Shown in pieces: positions 33,172-41,084 of a DNA stretch of 64,000 nucleotides. The notes below the pieces were generated by a model. That model ran no database searches and was not told where the DNA came from. It saw only the letters and a program-made list of their open reading frames with translations. Numbering within the stretch: the stretch's first letter is position 1; each line of letters begins with the position of its first letter. Source of the DNA: Solwaraspora sp. WMMD792 (lineage in GTDB: Bacteria; Actinomycetota; Actinomycetes; Mycobacteriales; Micromonosporaceae); the NCBI RefSeq assembly GCF_029626105.1, contig NZ_JARUBH010000009.1, positions 7,062,011-7,126,010 of the forward strand. The letters run 5' to 3'. The position numbers and the translations under genes were made by a program.

Positions 33172-34446
33172 TTGAAGCGCGTCGTCACCACCGCCACCGC
33201 CGTCGCTGCGGCGGCGGCCATGATCCTGACCGCCGGCTGTACGCCAGGTTCGGGCGGGTCCGGATCGTCCGATCCGAACACCTTCGAGTTCTGGTCGTTC
33301 ACCGGGATCAACCAGCAGGCGTCCGTCGATGCGTACACCAGTGACCGACCGGACATCGACGTCAAGCTCACCGAGGTAGGCGACACCAGCGAGACGGCCC
33401 AGGCGCTCACGGCGGCACTGGCCGGCGGCAAGGTGCCCGACCTGGTGCTGATCCAGGGCGACAACATGCCGAAGTTCATGCAGGCCCCGGAGAACTTCGT
33501 CGACCTGACCACGCTCGGCGCCGACCAGATGACCGGTGACTACCTCGACTGGGTCATCTCCCAGTCGACGACCGAGGACGGCAGGGTCATCGGAATACCG
33601 ACGGACGTCGGCGGCATGGCGATCGCGTACCGGACCGACCTGTTCGCCGCCGCCGGCCTGCCCACCGACCGGGACGAGGTCTCCGAGCTGTGGCCGACCT
33701 GGGACGCGTTCCTGGAGGTCGGCGAGCAGTACGTCGCGGCTACCGGCAAGCCGTTCCTGGACAACACCCCGACGAGCATCTTCTTCCAGGCGGTCAACCA
33801 GGGCGCGGAACGCTACTACGACGAGAACCGCGAACTGTCGTACGACAAGAATCCACAGGTCAAGGCGGCGTTCGACCTGACGTTGCGGATGTACGAGGCG
33901 GGCATCTCCGGTCGGATCGCCTCCTGGACGCCGGCGTGGACCGCCGGCATGAGCAAGGGCGACTTCGCGGTGATGTCGGCACCGTCCTGGATGCTCAACG
34001 CGATCAAGACCAATGCCCCGGACAGCGCCGGAAAATGGGACGTCGCCACCATTCCGGGTGGTTCCGGGAACTGGGGCGGCAGCTACCTCGCCATCCCGGC
34101 GCGGGCGCAGAACCCGGCGGCGGCCTGGGACTACATCGCCACGATGCAGTCGCCCGAGGGCCAGCTCGCGCACTTCCTGGAGCACGGGGCGCTGCCGACC
34201 ACGCCGTCGGTCTACACCGACCCGCAGTTGCTCGCGAAGACCGACCCGTTCTTCTCCGACGCGCCGATCGGCCAGATCTACACCGAATCAGTGGTGAACA
34301 TCGAGCCGTTCTACATCGGCCCCGACGACGCCACCATCGGCACCGAGCTGCTCAACACGCTCACCAGCGTGGAGCAGGGCCAGGTCGAGCCCGACGAAGC
34401 GTGGGACACCGCGTTGACCAACGTCAGGAACGCCCTCCGCGGCTGA
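33172..34446 (+). CDS. Sugar ABC transporter substrate-binding lipoprotein
   Basis: 424-residue type I (MalE-like, SBP_bac_1) binding lipoprotein. Signal peptide with lipobox LTAGC, cysteine 23; family-like stretches FEFWSFTGINQQASV, GKVPDLVLIQGDNMP, IGIPTDVGGMAIAYRTDL. TTG 33172 is chosen because GGAGG (33162-33166) sits just upstream, giving a standard signal peptide. It is the first gene of a three-gene uptake operon, 69 nt before the first permease. Substrate, probably an oligosaccharide, unknown. Confidence 0.9.
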   Translation: MKRVVTTATAVAAAAAMILTAGCTPGSGGSGSSDPNTFEFWSFTGINQQASVDAYTSDRPDIDVKLTEVGDTSETAQALTAALAGGKVPDLVLIQGDNMPKFMQAPENFVDLTTLGADQMTGDYLDWVISQSTTEDGRVIGIPTDVGGMAIAYRTDLFAAAGLPTDRDEVSELWPTWDAFLEVGEQYVAATGKPFLDNTPTSIFFQAVNQGAERYYDENRELSYDKNPQVKAAFDLTLRMYEAGISGRIASWTPAWTAGMSKGDFAVMSAPSWMLNAIKTNAPDSAGKWDVATIPGGSGNWGGSYLAIPARAQNPAAAWDYIATMQSPEGQLAHFLEHGALPTTPSVYTDPQLLAKTDPFFSDAPIGQIYTESVVNIEPFYIGPDDATIGTELLNTLTSVEQGQVEPDEAWDTALTNVRNALRG

Positions 34447-34515
34447 GCAGACGACTGACCTGCGGCGGCCGCCGGAGCCTCCAGCCGGCCGCCGCACGTG
34501 CGGAAGGTGAGCGCT

Positions 34516-35478
34516 GTGACCACCATGCTCAGCCCGGCCACGGCCCGCAAGGACACCGGCCGGCCGACCCGGTCCCGTCAGATCCAGCAGGGCGTACGGG
34601 AACGACTGGCGCCCTACGCGTACATCGCGCCGTTCTTTCTGCTCTTTTTCATCTTCGGGCTGTTCCCGCTGCTGTTCACGTTCTACATCGCCCTGTTCGA
34701 CTGGAATCCGATCGGCGAACGCAGCTACGTGGGGCTGAAGAACTTCTCCGATCTCGTCGACGACCCCCGGTTCTGGGGTGCGCTGCGCAACACGTTCAGC
34801 ATCTGGGTGCTGTCGACGGTTCCCCAGCTGCTGATCGCGCTCGGCATGGCGCACGTGCTCAACCACGTACGGCTGCGGGCGGCCACCCTGTTCCGGATGT
34901 CGATGCTGGTTCCCTACGTGACCTCCGTGGCCGCGACGACCATCGTCTTCGCCCAGCTGTTCGACCGCGACTACGGCATGCTCAACTGGCTCCTCGGGCT
35001 GCTGGGATTCGAGCACATCGACTTCACCGCGTCGCTGTGGGGCAGCCACTTCATGATCGCGGTGATGGTCGCCTGGCGGTGGACCGGCTACAACACGCTG
35101 CTGTACCTCGCCTCACTGCAGGCGGTTCCCCGAGACCTGTACGAGGCCGCCGCCGTGGACGGTGCCAACGGCTGGAAGCAGTTCCGGCACATCACCGTTC
35201 CCTCGCTGCGGCCGATCATCGTGTTCACCGTCATCACCTCGACGATCGGCGGGCTGCAGATCTTCACCGAGCCGCTGCTGGCCAACCCGGTGGGTGGACT
35301 CACCTGCGGCGCGGCGCGGCAGTGTCAGACCCTCACCCTGTTCCTCTACGAGCAGGCCTTCGGCCGGTTCCACTTCGGCTACGGCGCGGCCATCGGTGTC
35401 GCGCTCTTCGTGCTGGTCGTGATCATCTCCGCGATCAACTACCTCCTGGTCACCCGGATCCGCTCGGAGCGCCCATGA
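34516..35478 (+). CDS. Sugar ABC transporter permease (MalF-like)
   Basis: 320-residue inner-membrane permease with six helices. The cytoplasmic EAA loop is present as EAAAVDGANGWKQFRHITVP, the site that contacts the ATPase. GTG 34516 has GGAAGG 8 nt upstream. Its stop overlaps the next start (ATGA at 35475-35478). Confidence 0.92.
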   Translation: MTTMLSPATARKDTGRPTRSRQIQQGVRERLAPYAYIAPFFLLFFIFGLFPLLFTFYIALFDWNPIGERSYVGLKNFSDLVDDPRFWGALRNTFSIWVLSTVPQLLIALGMAHVLNHVRLRAATLFRMSMLVPYVTSVAATTIVFAQLFDRDYGMLNWLLGLLGFEHIDFTASLWGSHFMIAVMVAWRWTGYNTLLYLASLQAVPRDLYEAAAVDGANGWKQFRHITVPSLRPIIVFTVITSTIGGLQIFTEPLLANPVGGLTCGAARQCQTLTLFLYEQAFGRFHFGYGAAIGVALFVLVVIISAINYLLVTRIRSERP

Positions 35479-36323
35479 ATCCCGCACCGCACCGGCGACG
35501 CAGCGCCAACCGGATCCACCCGGCCGTGTACGTGGCGCTCGGCGGCATGGTGTTCTTCAGCGTGTTTCCGCTCTACTGGATGTTCGTGGTGGCCACCACC
35601 GATTCGGCCACCGCGTACAGCCTGCCGCCGCACGTGCTGCCCGGTGGCAACTTCTTCCACCTGGCCAGCCTGGTCTTCGAGATCGTGCCGTTCGTGCAGG
35701 CGCTGATGAACAGCCTGGTCGTGGCCACCTCGATCGGCGTCGGTCAGGCGTTCCTCTGCGCGCTGGCCGGGTTCGCCTTCGCCAAACTGTCCTTCCGGGG
35801 CCGCAACACGTTGTTCCTCATCGTCGTGCTGACGATGACGGTGCCGACCCAGCTCGCCGTCGTACCGCAGTACCTGATCATGTCCCGCTTCAACTGGGTG
35901 GACACCCTCCAGGCACTGATCGTCCCCGGGCTGGTGAGCGCGTTCGGCATCTTCTGGATGCGGCAGCACATCGGCAACGTGGTCAACGACGAGCTGATGA
36001 ACGCCGCCCGGGTGGACGGCGCGACGACCTGGCAGATCTTCTGGCGGATCGCTTTCCCGGTGGTCCGCCCGGCGGCGTTGATCCTGGGCCTGTTCGGCTT
36101 CGTCAACGCCTGGAACGACTTCCTGTGGCCGTTCATCGTGCTGAAGTCCCCGGAGCGGTACACCGTCCAGATCGCCATCAAGGCACTGCAGAACAACCGG
36201 GACATCGACCTGGGCCTGGCCATGTCCGGCTCGTTCCTGGCCACCTTGCCCGTGCTGGTGTTGTTTGTCTTCGTCGGCCGGCGCCTGGTGCAGGGGATCA
36301 TGGAAGGGGCGTTCAAGGGGTGA
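35475..36323 (+). CDS. Sugar ABC transporter permease (MalG-like)
   Basis: 282-residue permease with six helices. The EAA-type loop reads ELMNAARVDGATTWQIFWRI. Coupled to the preceding permease by a 4-nt overlap. No ATPase gene follows; in actinobacteria such importers usually share a multitask ATPase (MsiK type) encoded elsewhere. No glycosidase or LacI gene is directly attached. Confidence 0.92.
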   Translation: MNPAPHRRRSANRIHPAVYVALGGMVFFSVFPLYWMFVVATTDSATAYSLPPHVLPGGNFFHLASLVFEIVPFVQALMNSLVVATSIGVGQAFLCALAGFAFAKLSFRGRNTLFLIVVLTMTVPTQLAVVPQYLIMSRFNWVDTLQALIVPGLVSAFGIFWMRQHIGNVVNDELMNAARVDGATTWQIFWRIAFPVVRPAALILGLFGFVNAWNDFLWPFIVLKSPERYTVQIAIKALQNNRDIDLGLAMSGSFLATLPVLVLFVFVGRRLVQGIMEGAFKG

Positions 36324-36563
36324 CCAGATCCAGCGTCGCCCCTAACCCGGCTGTCCGATCCTGACGGTCGTCTGTGTACTACCGTGCTTCGGCTTAGTGT
36401 GCCCGGTGTCAACGGCTACGCCGGATAGTCAACTCTGTCGATGTTGTGACGTTTTCGGCGCACTGGGTCGGGGAGCATCTGGCGCACCCACCGGCGGTTC
36501 CCGGATGCCGCGCGACGTGCACGGCCCGACCGCCGCGACAAGCAAGAAGAGGGGCTGGTCGCC

Positions 36564-37844
36564 ATGCTGATCATGGATCGACGACGACAGCGGCGGTGTC
36601 TGGCCGCCATCCTGGCCGGCGTACTGCTGACCGCCGGCCTGACGCCACCGGCCGCGACGGCCGCCCCGACGGCGGCATCGCAAGCGGTGTGGCAGGTGGA
36701 TCCGCTCGGCTCACCGGTGCCGGACCCCACCTCGATCCGGCTCGTCGGGGCGGTGGCGGTGCGAGACGCGCCAAATGCCAAACAGCGGCCGTACGTGTTC
36801 AACGTCGTCGACGGTGAACTGTGGCTGAACTGGTGGAACGGTGGACAGTGGATCTGGACCGGGTTCGGTGGTGTGCCGTCGGGCAGCCCGATCGCCAAGG
36901 CCGTCGGGGCGATCACGGTCCAGGACAGGTCGAACGGGGCGGACTACCCGTACGCCTTCGTCAGCACCGCCGACGGGCACCTGTGGGTCAACCGGTGGAC
37001 CGGCGACAGATGGCTCTGGCAGGACCTGGGCCTCCCGTTCGACGGTGTCCGGGTCGCCACGCCTGTCGGTGTCCTCGCGGTCCAGCAGACTCCGGACGGC
37101 CCGCAGGTGCCGCAGACCTTCGCGGTCGGCTCGGACGGCAACCTGTGGCTGCACAACTGGGTCAGCGGCACGGGCGACTGGCTCAACTACGGCACCCCGC
37201 GCACCGGCACGTTCGACAATTTCCGGGAGAGCCGGGTGGTCGGCGTCGCGAACCTGCGGACCACCGCCACCGGCCCGGACCGCGCCCAGGCGTTCCTGCT
37301 CGACCGGCAGGGCAACCTGTGGCGCGGCGCGGACACCGGCTATTCCTGGGCCTGGACCAACCACGGTCTGGCGCCGTTTCCGAACGCCGGCGCGACCAAC
37401 GGCGTCGGGGCGACGACGGTTCTCGGTGCCCCCGGCGAGGGGACCTTCCCGCTCGCCGTCGTCGGCAACCTCAGCATCATGTACGCGCTGAGCTGGACCG
37501 GCAGCGAGTACAGGTGGACAGCTCAGGGTGGTCCCGGTTCCGTGGTCTATCTGCGGCGCACCGGTGCGGTCGCGGTCCGGGACACTCCACTGGTGCGGCA
37601 GCGGCCGTACGTGTTCACCGTCGATCTGGAGGGTGGCGTGATCGAGTGCAACTGGTTCACGCCGCAGCAGCAGTGGACCTGGTCGGCGCAGGCGGGTACG
37701 GACGCCCTCGGCATCGACCCGACCGCCGGGGTCGCCGTCGGTATCCAGGATGCCCCGCTGCTGCCGGAGCGGCCGTACGTCTTCTACTGGTCCCGGCAGG
37801 GTCCCACCCAGCTGATGGTCAACTTCCGGGGCCTGGCGCCCTGA
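36564..37844 (+). CDS. Secreted seven-repeat beta-propeller (PLL-like lectin) protein
   Basis: 426 residues. Sec signal peptide (about 1-33), then seven repeats of about 50-55 residues, each ending in a strand pattern of the type LWLNWWNGGQWIWTGFG, LWVNRWTGDRWLWQDLG, LWLHNWVSGTGDWLNYG, LWRGADTGYSWAWTNHG, MYALSWTGSEYRWTAQG, IECNWFTPQQQWTWSAQ and LMVNFRGLAP. This is the look of the fucose-binding PLL-type propeller. Sugar binding is therefore inferred, with no assigned ligand. ATG 36564 has GAGGGG 9 nt upstream. Its 3' end overlaps the convergent regulator by 26 bp. Confidence 0.75.
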   Translation: MLIMDRRRQRRCLAAILAGVLLTAGLTPPAATAAPTAASQAVWQVDPLGSPVPDPTSIRLVGAVAVRDAPNAKQRPYVFNVVDGELWLNWWNGGQWIWTGFGGVPSGSPIAKAVGAITVQDRSNGADYPYAFVSTADGHLWVNRWTGDRWLWQDLGLPFDGVRVATPVGVLAVQQTPDGPQVPQTFAVGSDGNLWLHNWVSGTGDWLNYGTPRTGTFDNFRESRVVGVANLRTTATGPDRAQAFLLDRQGNLWRGADTGYSWAWTNHGLAPFPNAGATNGVGATTVLGAPGEGTFPLAVVGNLSIMYALSWTGSEYRWTAQGGPGSVVYLRRTGAVAVRDTPLVRQRPYVFTVDLEGGVIECNWFTPQQQWTWSAQAGTDALGIDPTAGVAVGIQDAPLLPERPYVFYWSRQGPTQLMVNFRGLAP

Positions 37845-38448
37845 CCGGCTGGTCGGCGGCGGTGCCCGTGGTGGCCGCCGCCCAGCGGGCGAGGGCTTCG
37901 CCGACCCGGTGGAAGCCCTCGCCTGCGGCGCTGAAGGCGTACCTGCCGTCGGCGAGCCGCTGGATCAGCCCGCGCTGCTCCAGGTCGGCGAGGCGCTGGG
38001 TGAGGGTGACCTGGTTGACGCCGGTGTCGCGGGCCAGGTCGGTGAAGCGGCGCGGCCCGACCAGCAGTGCGCAGTGCAGCTCCAGCATCCAGCGTTCCTG
38101 CATCAGTGCCAGCAGGCCGTCGAGCTGGTGGTGGCGGGTGTCCGGGTCGCTGGTGTCGCCGGCCCAGGTCGCCATTTCGGCGAGCACCGGGCGCAGTCCG
38201 GTGCCGGTCGACGTCAGTGTGTAGCGGGTGCCCGGTGGGGTGGTGTCGATCACCGTACGGCTGACGACCCCGACGGCCTCCAGCTCGCCGAGCCGGCGGG
38301 CGAGAGTGCTCGGCCCGACCGCCGGGACCGCCCGGCGCAGGTCGTTGAAGCCGGCCGGTCCGTCGAGCAGCGCGTGCACGATGTGCAGCGTCCAGCGGCC
38401 CCGCAGCCGACCCACGGCGGCCAGCAGTACGCCCTGCTCGACCTGCAC
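37819..38448 (-). CDS. Tandem HxlR-domain transcriptional regulator
   Basis: 209 residues containing two complete HxlR-type winged helices: first RLRGRWTLHIVHALLDGPAGF with DLRRAVPAVGPSTLARRLGEL, second ALMQERWMLELHCALLVGPRRF with DLARDTGVNQVTLTQRLADL. HxlR proteins are normally single-domain dimers of about 110 residues; this reads as an internal fusion of two subunits. Divergent from the SDR gene with a 62-bp gap, so it probably regulates that gene. Confidence 0.85.
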   Translation of the reverse strand: MQVEQGVLLAAVGRLRGRWTLHIVHALLDGPAGFNDLRRAVPAVGPSTLARRLGELEAVGVVSRTVIDTTPPGTRYTLTSTGTGLRPVLAEMATWAGDTSDPDTRHHQLDGLLALMQERWMLELHCALLVGPRRFTDLARDTGVNQVTLTQRLADLEQRGLIQRLADGRYAFSAAGEGFHRVGEALARWAAATTGTAADQPVRAPGPGS

Positions 38449-38494
38449 GTCGCCACTGTATCCAGCGGCACACTTGTTAAAGCTCAGTAGCTAG

Positions 38495-38510
38495 TACTAT
38501 TTTCTTAGTC
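38495..38510 (+). promoter_or_regulatory. Candidate -10 element of the SDR gene, short or absent leader
   Basis: TACTAT at 38495-38500 lies 10 nt before the ATG at 38511, with TTGTTA (38474-38479) upstream at a short 15-bp spacing. There is no ribosome site between, so the transcript may be leaderless. Confidence 0.4.
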
Positions 38511-39446
38511 ATGACTGAGTCAACGAAGCGGGCCCTGGTCACCGGTGGTACCGGCGGGATCGGCCTGGCCACCGCCCGTGCCCTGGCCGGCCACGGCTAC
38601 GCCGTCACGATCGTCGGGCGCGACCAGCAGCGAGGCGACGCCGCCCGCGACCAGGTGAGCGCCGCCGGTCCGGTTCCCGCCCGGTTCATCCGGGCCGACC
38701 TCTCCGCACTGTCCGCCGTCCGCGCACTGGCCGACGACACCCGCGCCGCCGGCCCGCTCGACCTGCTGGTCAACAACGTCGGCGGGGTCTACCGCCAGCA
38801 CTGGCACACCGTCGACGGCATCGAGGCGACCTTCGCCATGAGCCATCTCTCCGGCTATCTGCTCACCGAACTGCTGGTCGACGACATGGTCGCCGCCGGC
38901 CGGGGGCGGATCGTCAACCTCACCTCGGGCGCGATCCGGCTCGCCGACCGCACCCCGCTGGACCGGGTCGAGGTGGCCGGGCGCTACTACGGGTTCTCCG
39001 CGTACGGGCGGGCGAAGCTGGCCAACCTCGCGTACACGATGGGTCTGGCCGACCGGCTCGCCGGCACCGGCGTCACGGTGCTCGCCGCCGACCCGGGGGC
39101 CAGCGCCACCGAGATGGGCCGGTCGATGCGTGCGGACCTGTTCCCGATGCCGGCCCGGCTGGCCTTCCCGCTGATCTACCTCAACCTGTTCCGGACCAGC
39201 GCGACCGACGCCGCCCGCAGCTCCATCGCCGCCGCCACCGGCGACCTGCCATCCGGTACCGCCGCCTCCGGCGACCTGCCATCCGGTACGGTGCTCGGCC
39301 CGAAGGGCACACCGGTGCGCCCGGACGCGCGGGCCACCGACCCGACGGTCATCCAGACCGTCACCGCGCTCAGCCAGGCGACCTGCGCCTCCACCCGCAC
39401 CGACAGCCGGTCAGCGACTGCGGGACAGGATGCGCTGCCCGAGTAG
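38511..39446 (+). CDS. Short-chain dehydrogenase/reductase
   Basis: 311 residues. Classical SDR: cofactor motif LVTGGTGGIGLATARAL, NNVGG, catalytic S in VNLTSGAIRL and Y-x3-K as SAYGRAKLANL. The family length is about 290; the C-terminus carries a small internal duplication (GDLPSGT twice, about residues 243-260, encoded by a repeated DNA segment at 39240-39290). Its end overlaps the convergent lipoprotein gene by 36 bp. It is divergent from the tandem-HxlR regulator. Substrate unknown. Confidence 0.88.
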   Translation: MTESTKRALVTGGTGGIGLATARALAGHGYAVTIVGRDQQRGDAARDQVSAAGPVPARFIRADLSALSAVRALADDTRAAGPLDLLVNNVGGVYRQHWHTVDGIEATFAMSHLSGYLLTELLVDDMVAAGRGRIVNLTSGAIRLADRTPLDRVEVAGRYYGFSAYGRAKLANLAYTMGLADRLAGTGVTVLAADPGASATEMGRSMRADLFPMPARLAFPLIYLNLFRTSATDAARSSIAAATGDLPSGTAASGDLPSGTVLGPKGTPVRPDARATDPTVIQTVTALSQATCASTRTDSRSATAGQDALPE

Positions 39447-40022
39447 CGTCACATGGATCAGATCGGCGGTCTCGTCCGTACCGTCGCCGGTCTTCACCGC
39501 GAGCAGCAGCCCGGTGTCGGCGGCGGTGAACGCGGCAGTGACGCCGCCACGCTTGGCCACGCCGATGCCGACCGTTCCCGGGAAGGTCACCGAGCCGGCA
39601 CCCAGCCCGGTCGCGCCGTCGCGGGTGGTGAGCTGGTCGATGTAGTCGGCCTGCAGGTTCTCCGGCGGCACCACACTCAACCGGACGAGCTGCCCGGCCG
39701 GGTCCTGCCACACGCATTCGCCGAAGCCCGCCCCGTAACCGGTGCCGGTTGGCTCCGGGACCTCGTCGAAGACGGTGGCCAGCTCCGGCCGGGTCAGCAG
39801 GGTGCACGGGTCACTGAAGTCCGGACCGTCGGCGGTGGTGCCTGCGGCGGGCGTCGCGGCCGCTGCGGAACCGGCCGATGCCGACGGCGCGTCCCCAACG
39901 GCGGGTCGGCCCGCCCCACCGGCTCCCGGGCCGGCCGGGTCGCCGCCGCAAGCCGCGAGCGCCGCGAGCATGGCCACGAGCAGGCCGGCACCGGACACGC
40001 GGTTCGAAGCCGTCGGAGTCAT
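39411..40022 (-). CDS. Hypothetical DUF3558-like lipoprotein
   Basis: 203 residues. Signal peptide ending in lipobox LAACGG (cysteine about 25), an Ala/Ser/Pro linker, then a small domain with a pair of cysteines (DPCTLLTRPELATV and GECVWQDP), the arrangement of DUF3558-type actinobacterial lipoproteins. Its ATG overlaps the stop of the LPXTG gene (ATGA at 40019-40022), so the two surface proteins are co-translated. Confidence 0.75.
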   Translation of the reverse strand: MTPTASNRVSGAGLLVAMLAALAACGGDPAGPGAGGAGRPAVGDAPSASAGSAAAATPAAGTTADGPDFSDPCTLLTRPELATVFDEVPEPTGTGYGAGFGECVWQDPAGQLVRLSVVPPENLQADYIDQLTTRDGATGLGAGSVTFPGTVGIGVAKRGGVTAAFTAADTGLLLAVKTGDGTDETADLIHVTLLGQRILSRSR

Positions 40023-40894
40023 CGGTCACCTCCACTGACGAACCGGATGCGCCGCCGACGTACCCCGGCGAGCAGGGCCAGGCCGGCGGCGACCAGGACG
40101 ACACCGCCGACCGCGTACGCGATGCCGGCCGCTCCGGTGACCGGTAGCTCGCCGCCTGCGCTCCCGCCACCGCCCGGTGTCGCAGCCACGGTCGGCGTGC
40201 CCGGCGTGGCTGGCAGGCTCGCCCCGGGCGTCGGGGTTGCCCCGGGCGTCTGGGGCGGACTCGACGCGTCGCAATCCGCCGGTGGGGCGTACGTCCCGGT
40301 CATCCAGGTCGGGGCGTCGAGCGCGAACGGCCCGGTGATCAACTGGTACGCGGTGCCGTCGGGCAGCGCGAAGGCAAGCTCGGTGGTGCCGGGCGGGACC
40401 GGCGCCAGGGTCTCCCCGGCCGGGAACGTGTCGGCCGTGACCAGCAGCAGACCGTCGACGGCCGTGGTGCCCCGGTTGGTCAGCGTCAACTCCAGCCCGG
40501 TGCAGCCGTTGTCGGCACTCACCTCGAGGACCGGGGTGCCGGTGCAGCCGTCCGGTGCCCGGAACGGCACCGGCGGGGTGTCCCGTTCGCCCGCGCGCCG
40601 GATCACGAACAGGTCGCCGTCGGCCGCACCGTACCGGTGGAATCCGCTGCCGACCATGGTGAACTCCTCCACCACGACGTCGTTGCGCAGCACCACGGTG
40701 CCGACCGGCTCCACGCTGTCGTCCAGCGGGTCGGAGGTCCACCGTACGTCCAGCGCGCCGCAGAGCATCTCCACCGCCAGGGTCGGTGGGGCGGCCGCTG
40801 CCGGTGCGCCGACTCCGAGCACGAGCCCGGCGGCGGCCACCGAGGCGGCGCCGACGACGCCGGGCAGCTGGCGGATCAGCTGGCGTACACGCAT
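40019..40894 (-). CDS. LPXTG-anchored surface protein
   Basis: 291 residues. Signal peptide (about 1-32), a Cys-containing beta-rich ectodomain, a Pro/Thr/Gly-rich stalk, then sortase signal LPVTG, a hydrophobic helix (IAYAVGGVVLVAAGLALLAG) and basic tail VRRRR. Expected to be covalently attached to peptidoglycan; the sortase is not in this window. Coupled to the lipoprotein gene downstream. Function of the ectodomain not recognised. Confidence 0.85.
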   Translation of the reverse strand: MRVRQLIRQLPGVVGAASVAAAGLVLGVGAPAAAAPPTLAVEMLCGALDVRWTSDPLDDSVEPVGTVVLRNDVVVEEFTMVGSGFHRYGAADGDLFVIRRAGERDTPPVPFRAPDGCTGTPVLEVSADNGCTGLELTLTNRGTTAVDGLLLVTADTFPAGETLAPVPPGTTELAFALPDGTAYQLITGPFALDAPTWMTGTYAPPADCDASSPPQTPGATPTPGASLPATPGTPTVAATPGGGGSAGGELPVTGAAGIAYAVGGVVLVAAGLALLAGVRRRRIRFVSGGDR

Positions 40895-41084
40895 GACAGG
40901 ACTACCTCTTCCAGGGAGCCACCGAGACAGCGGCCACGACGGCAGCCGGGGCGGCGATGTTGATCGAGCAGAGCGGGCACAGTCCAGCACGACACAGACC
41001 GATCCGGCGTGAGCGGTGGCCTACTCAATTTCGGCGCGCGGGACACTCAGCGTGGTACCCGGCACGGGCATCCGGTGCGCCGGT

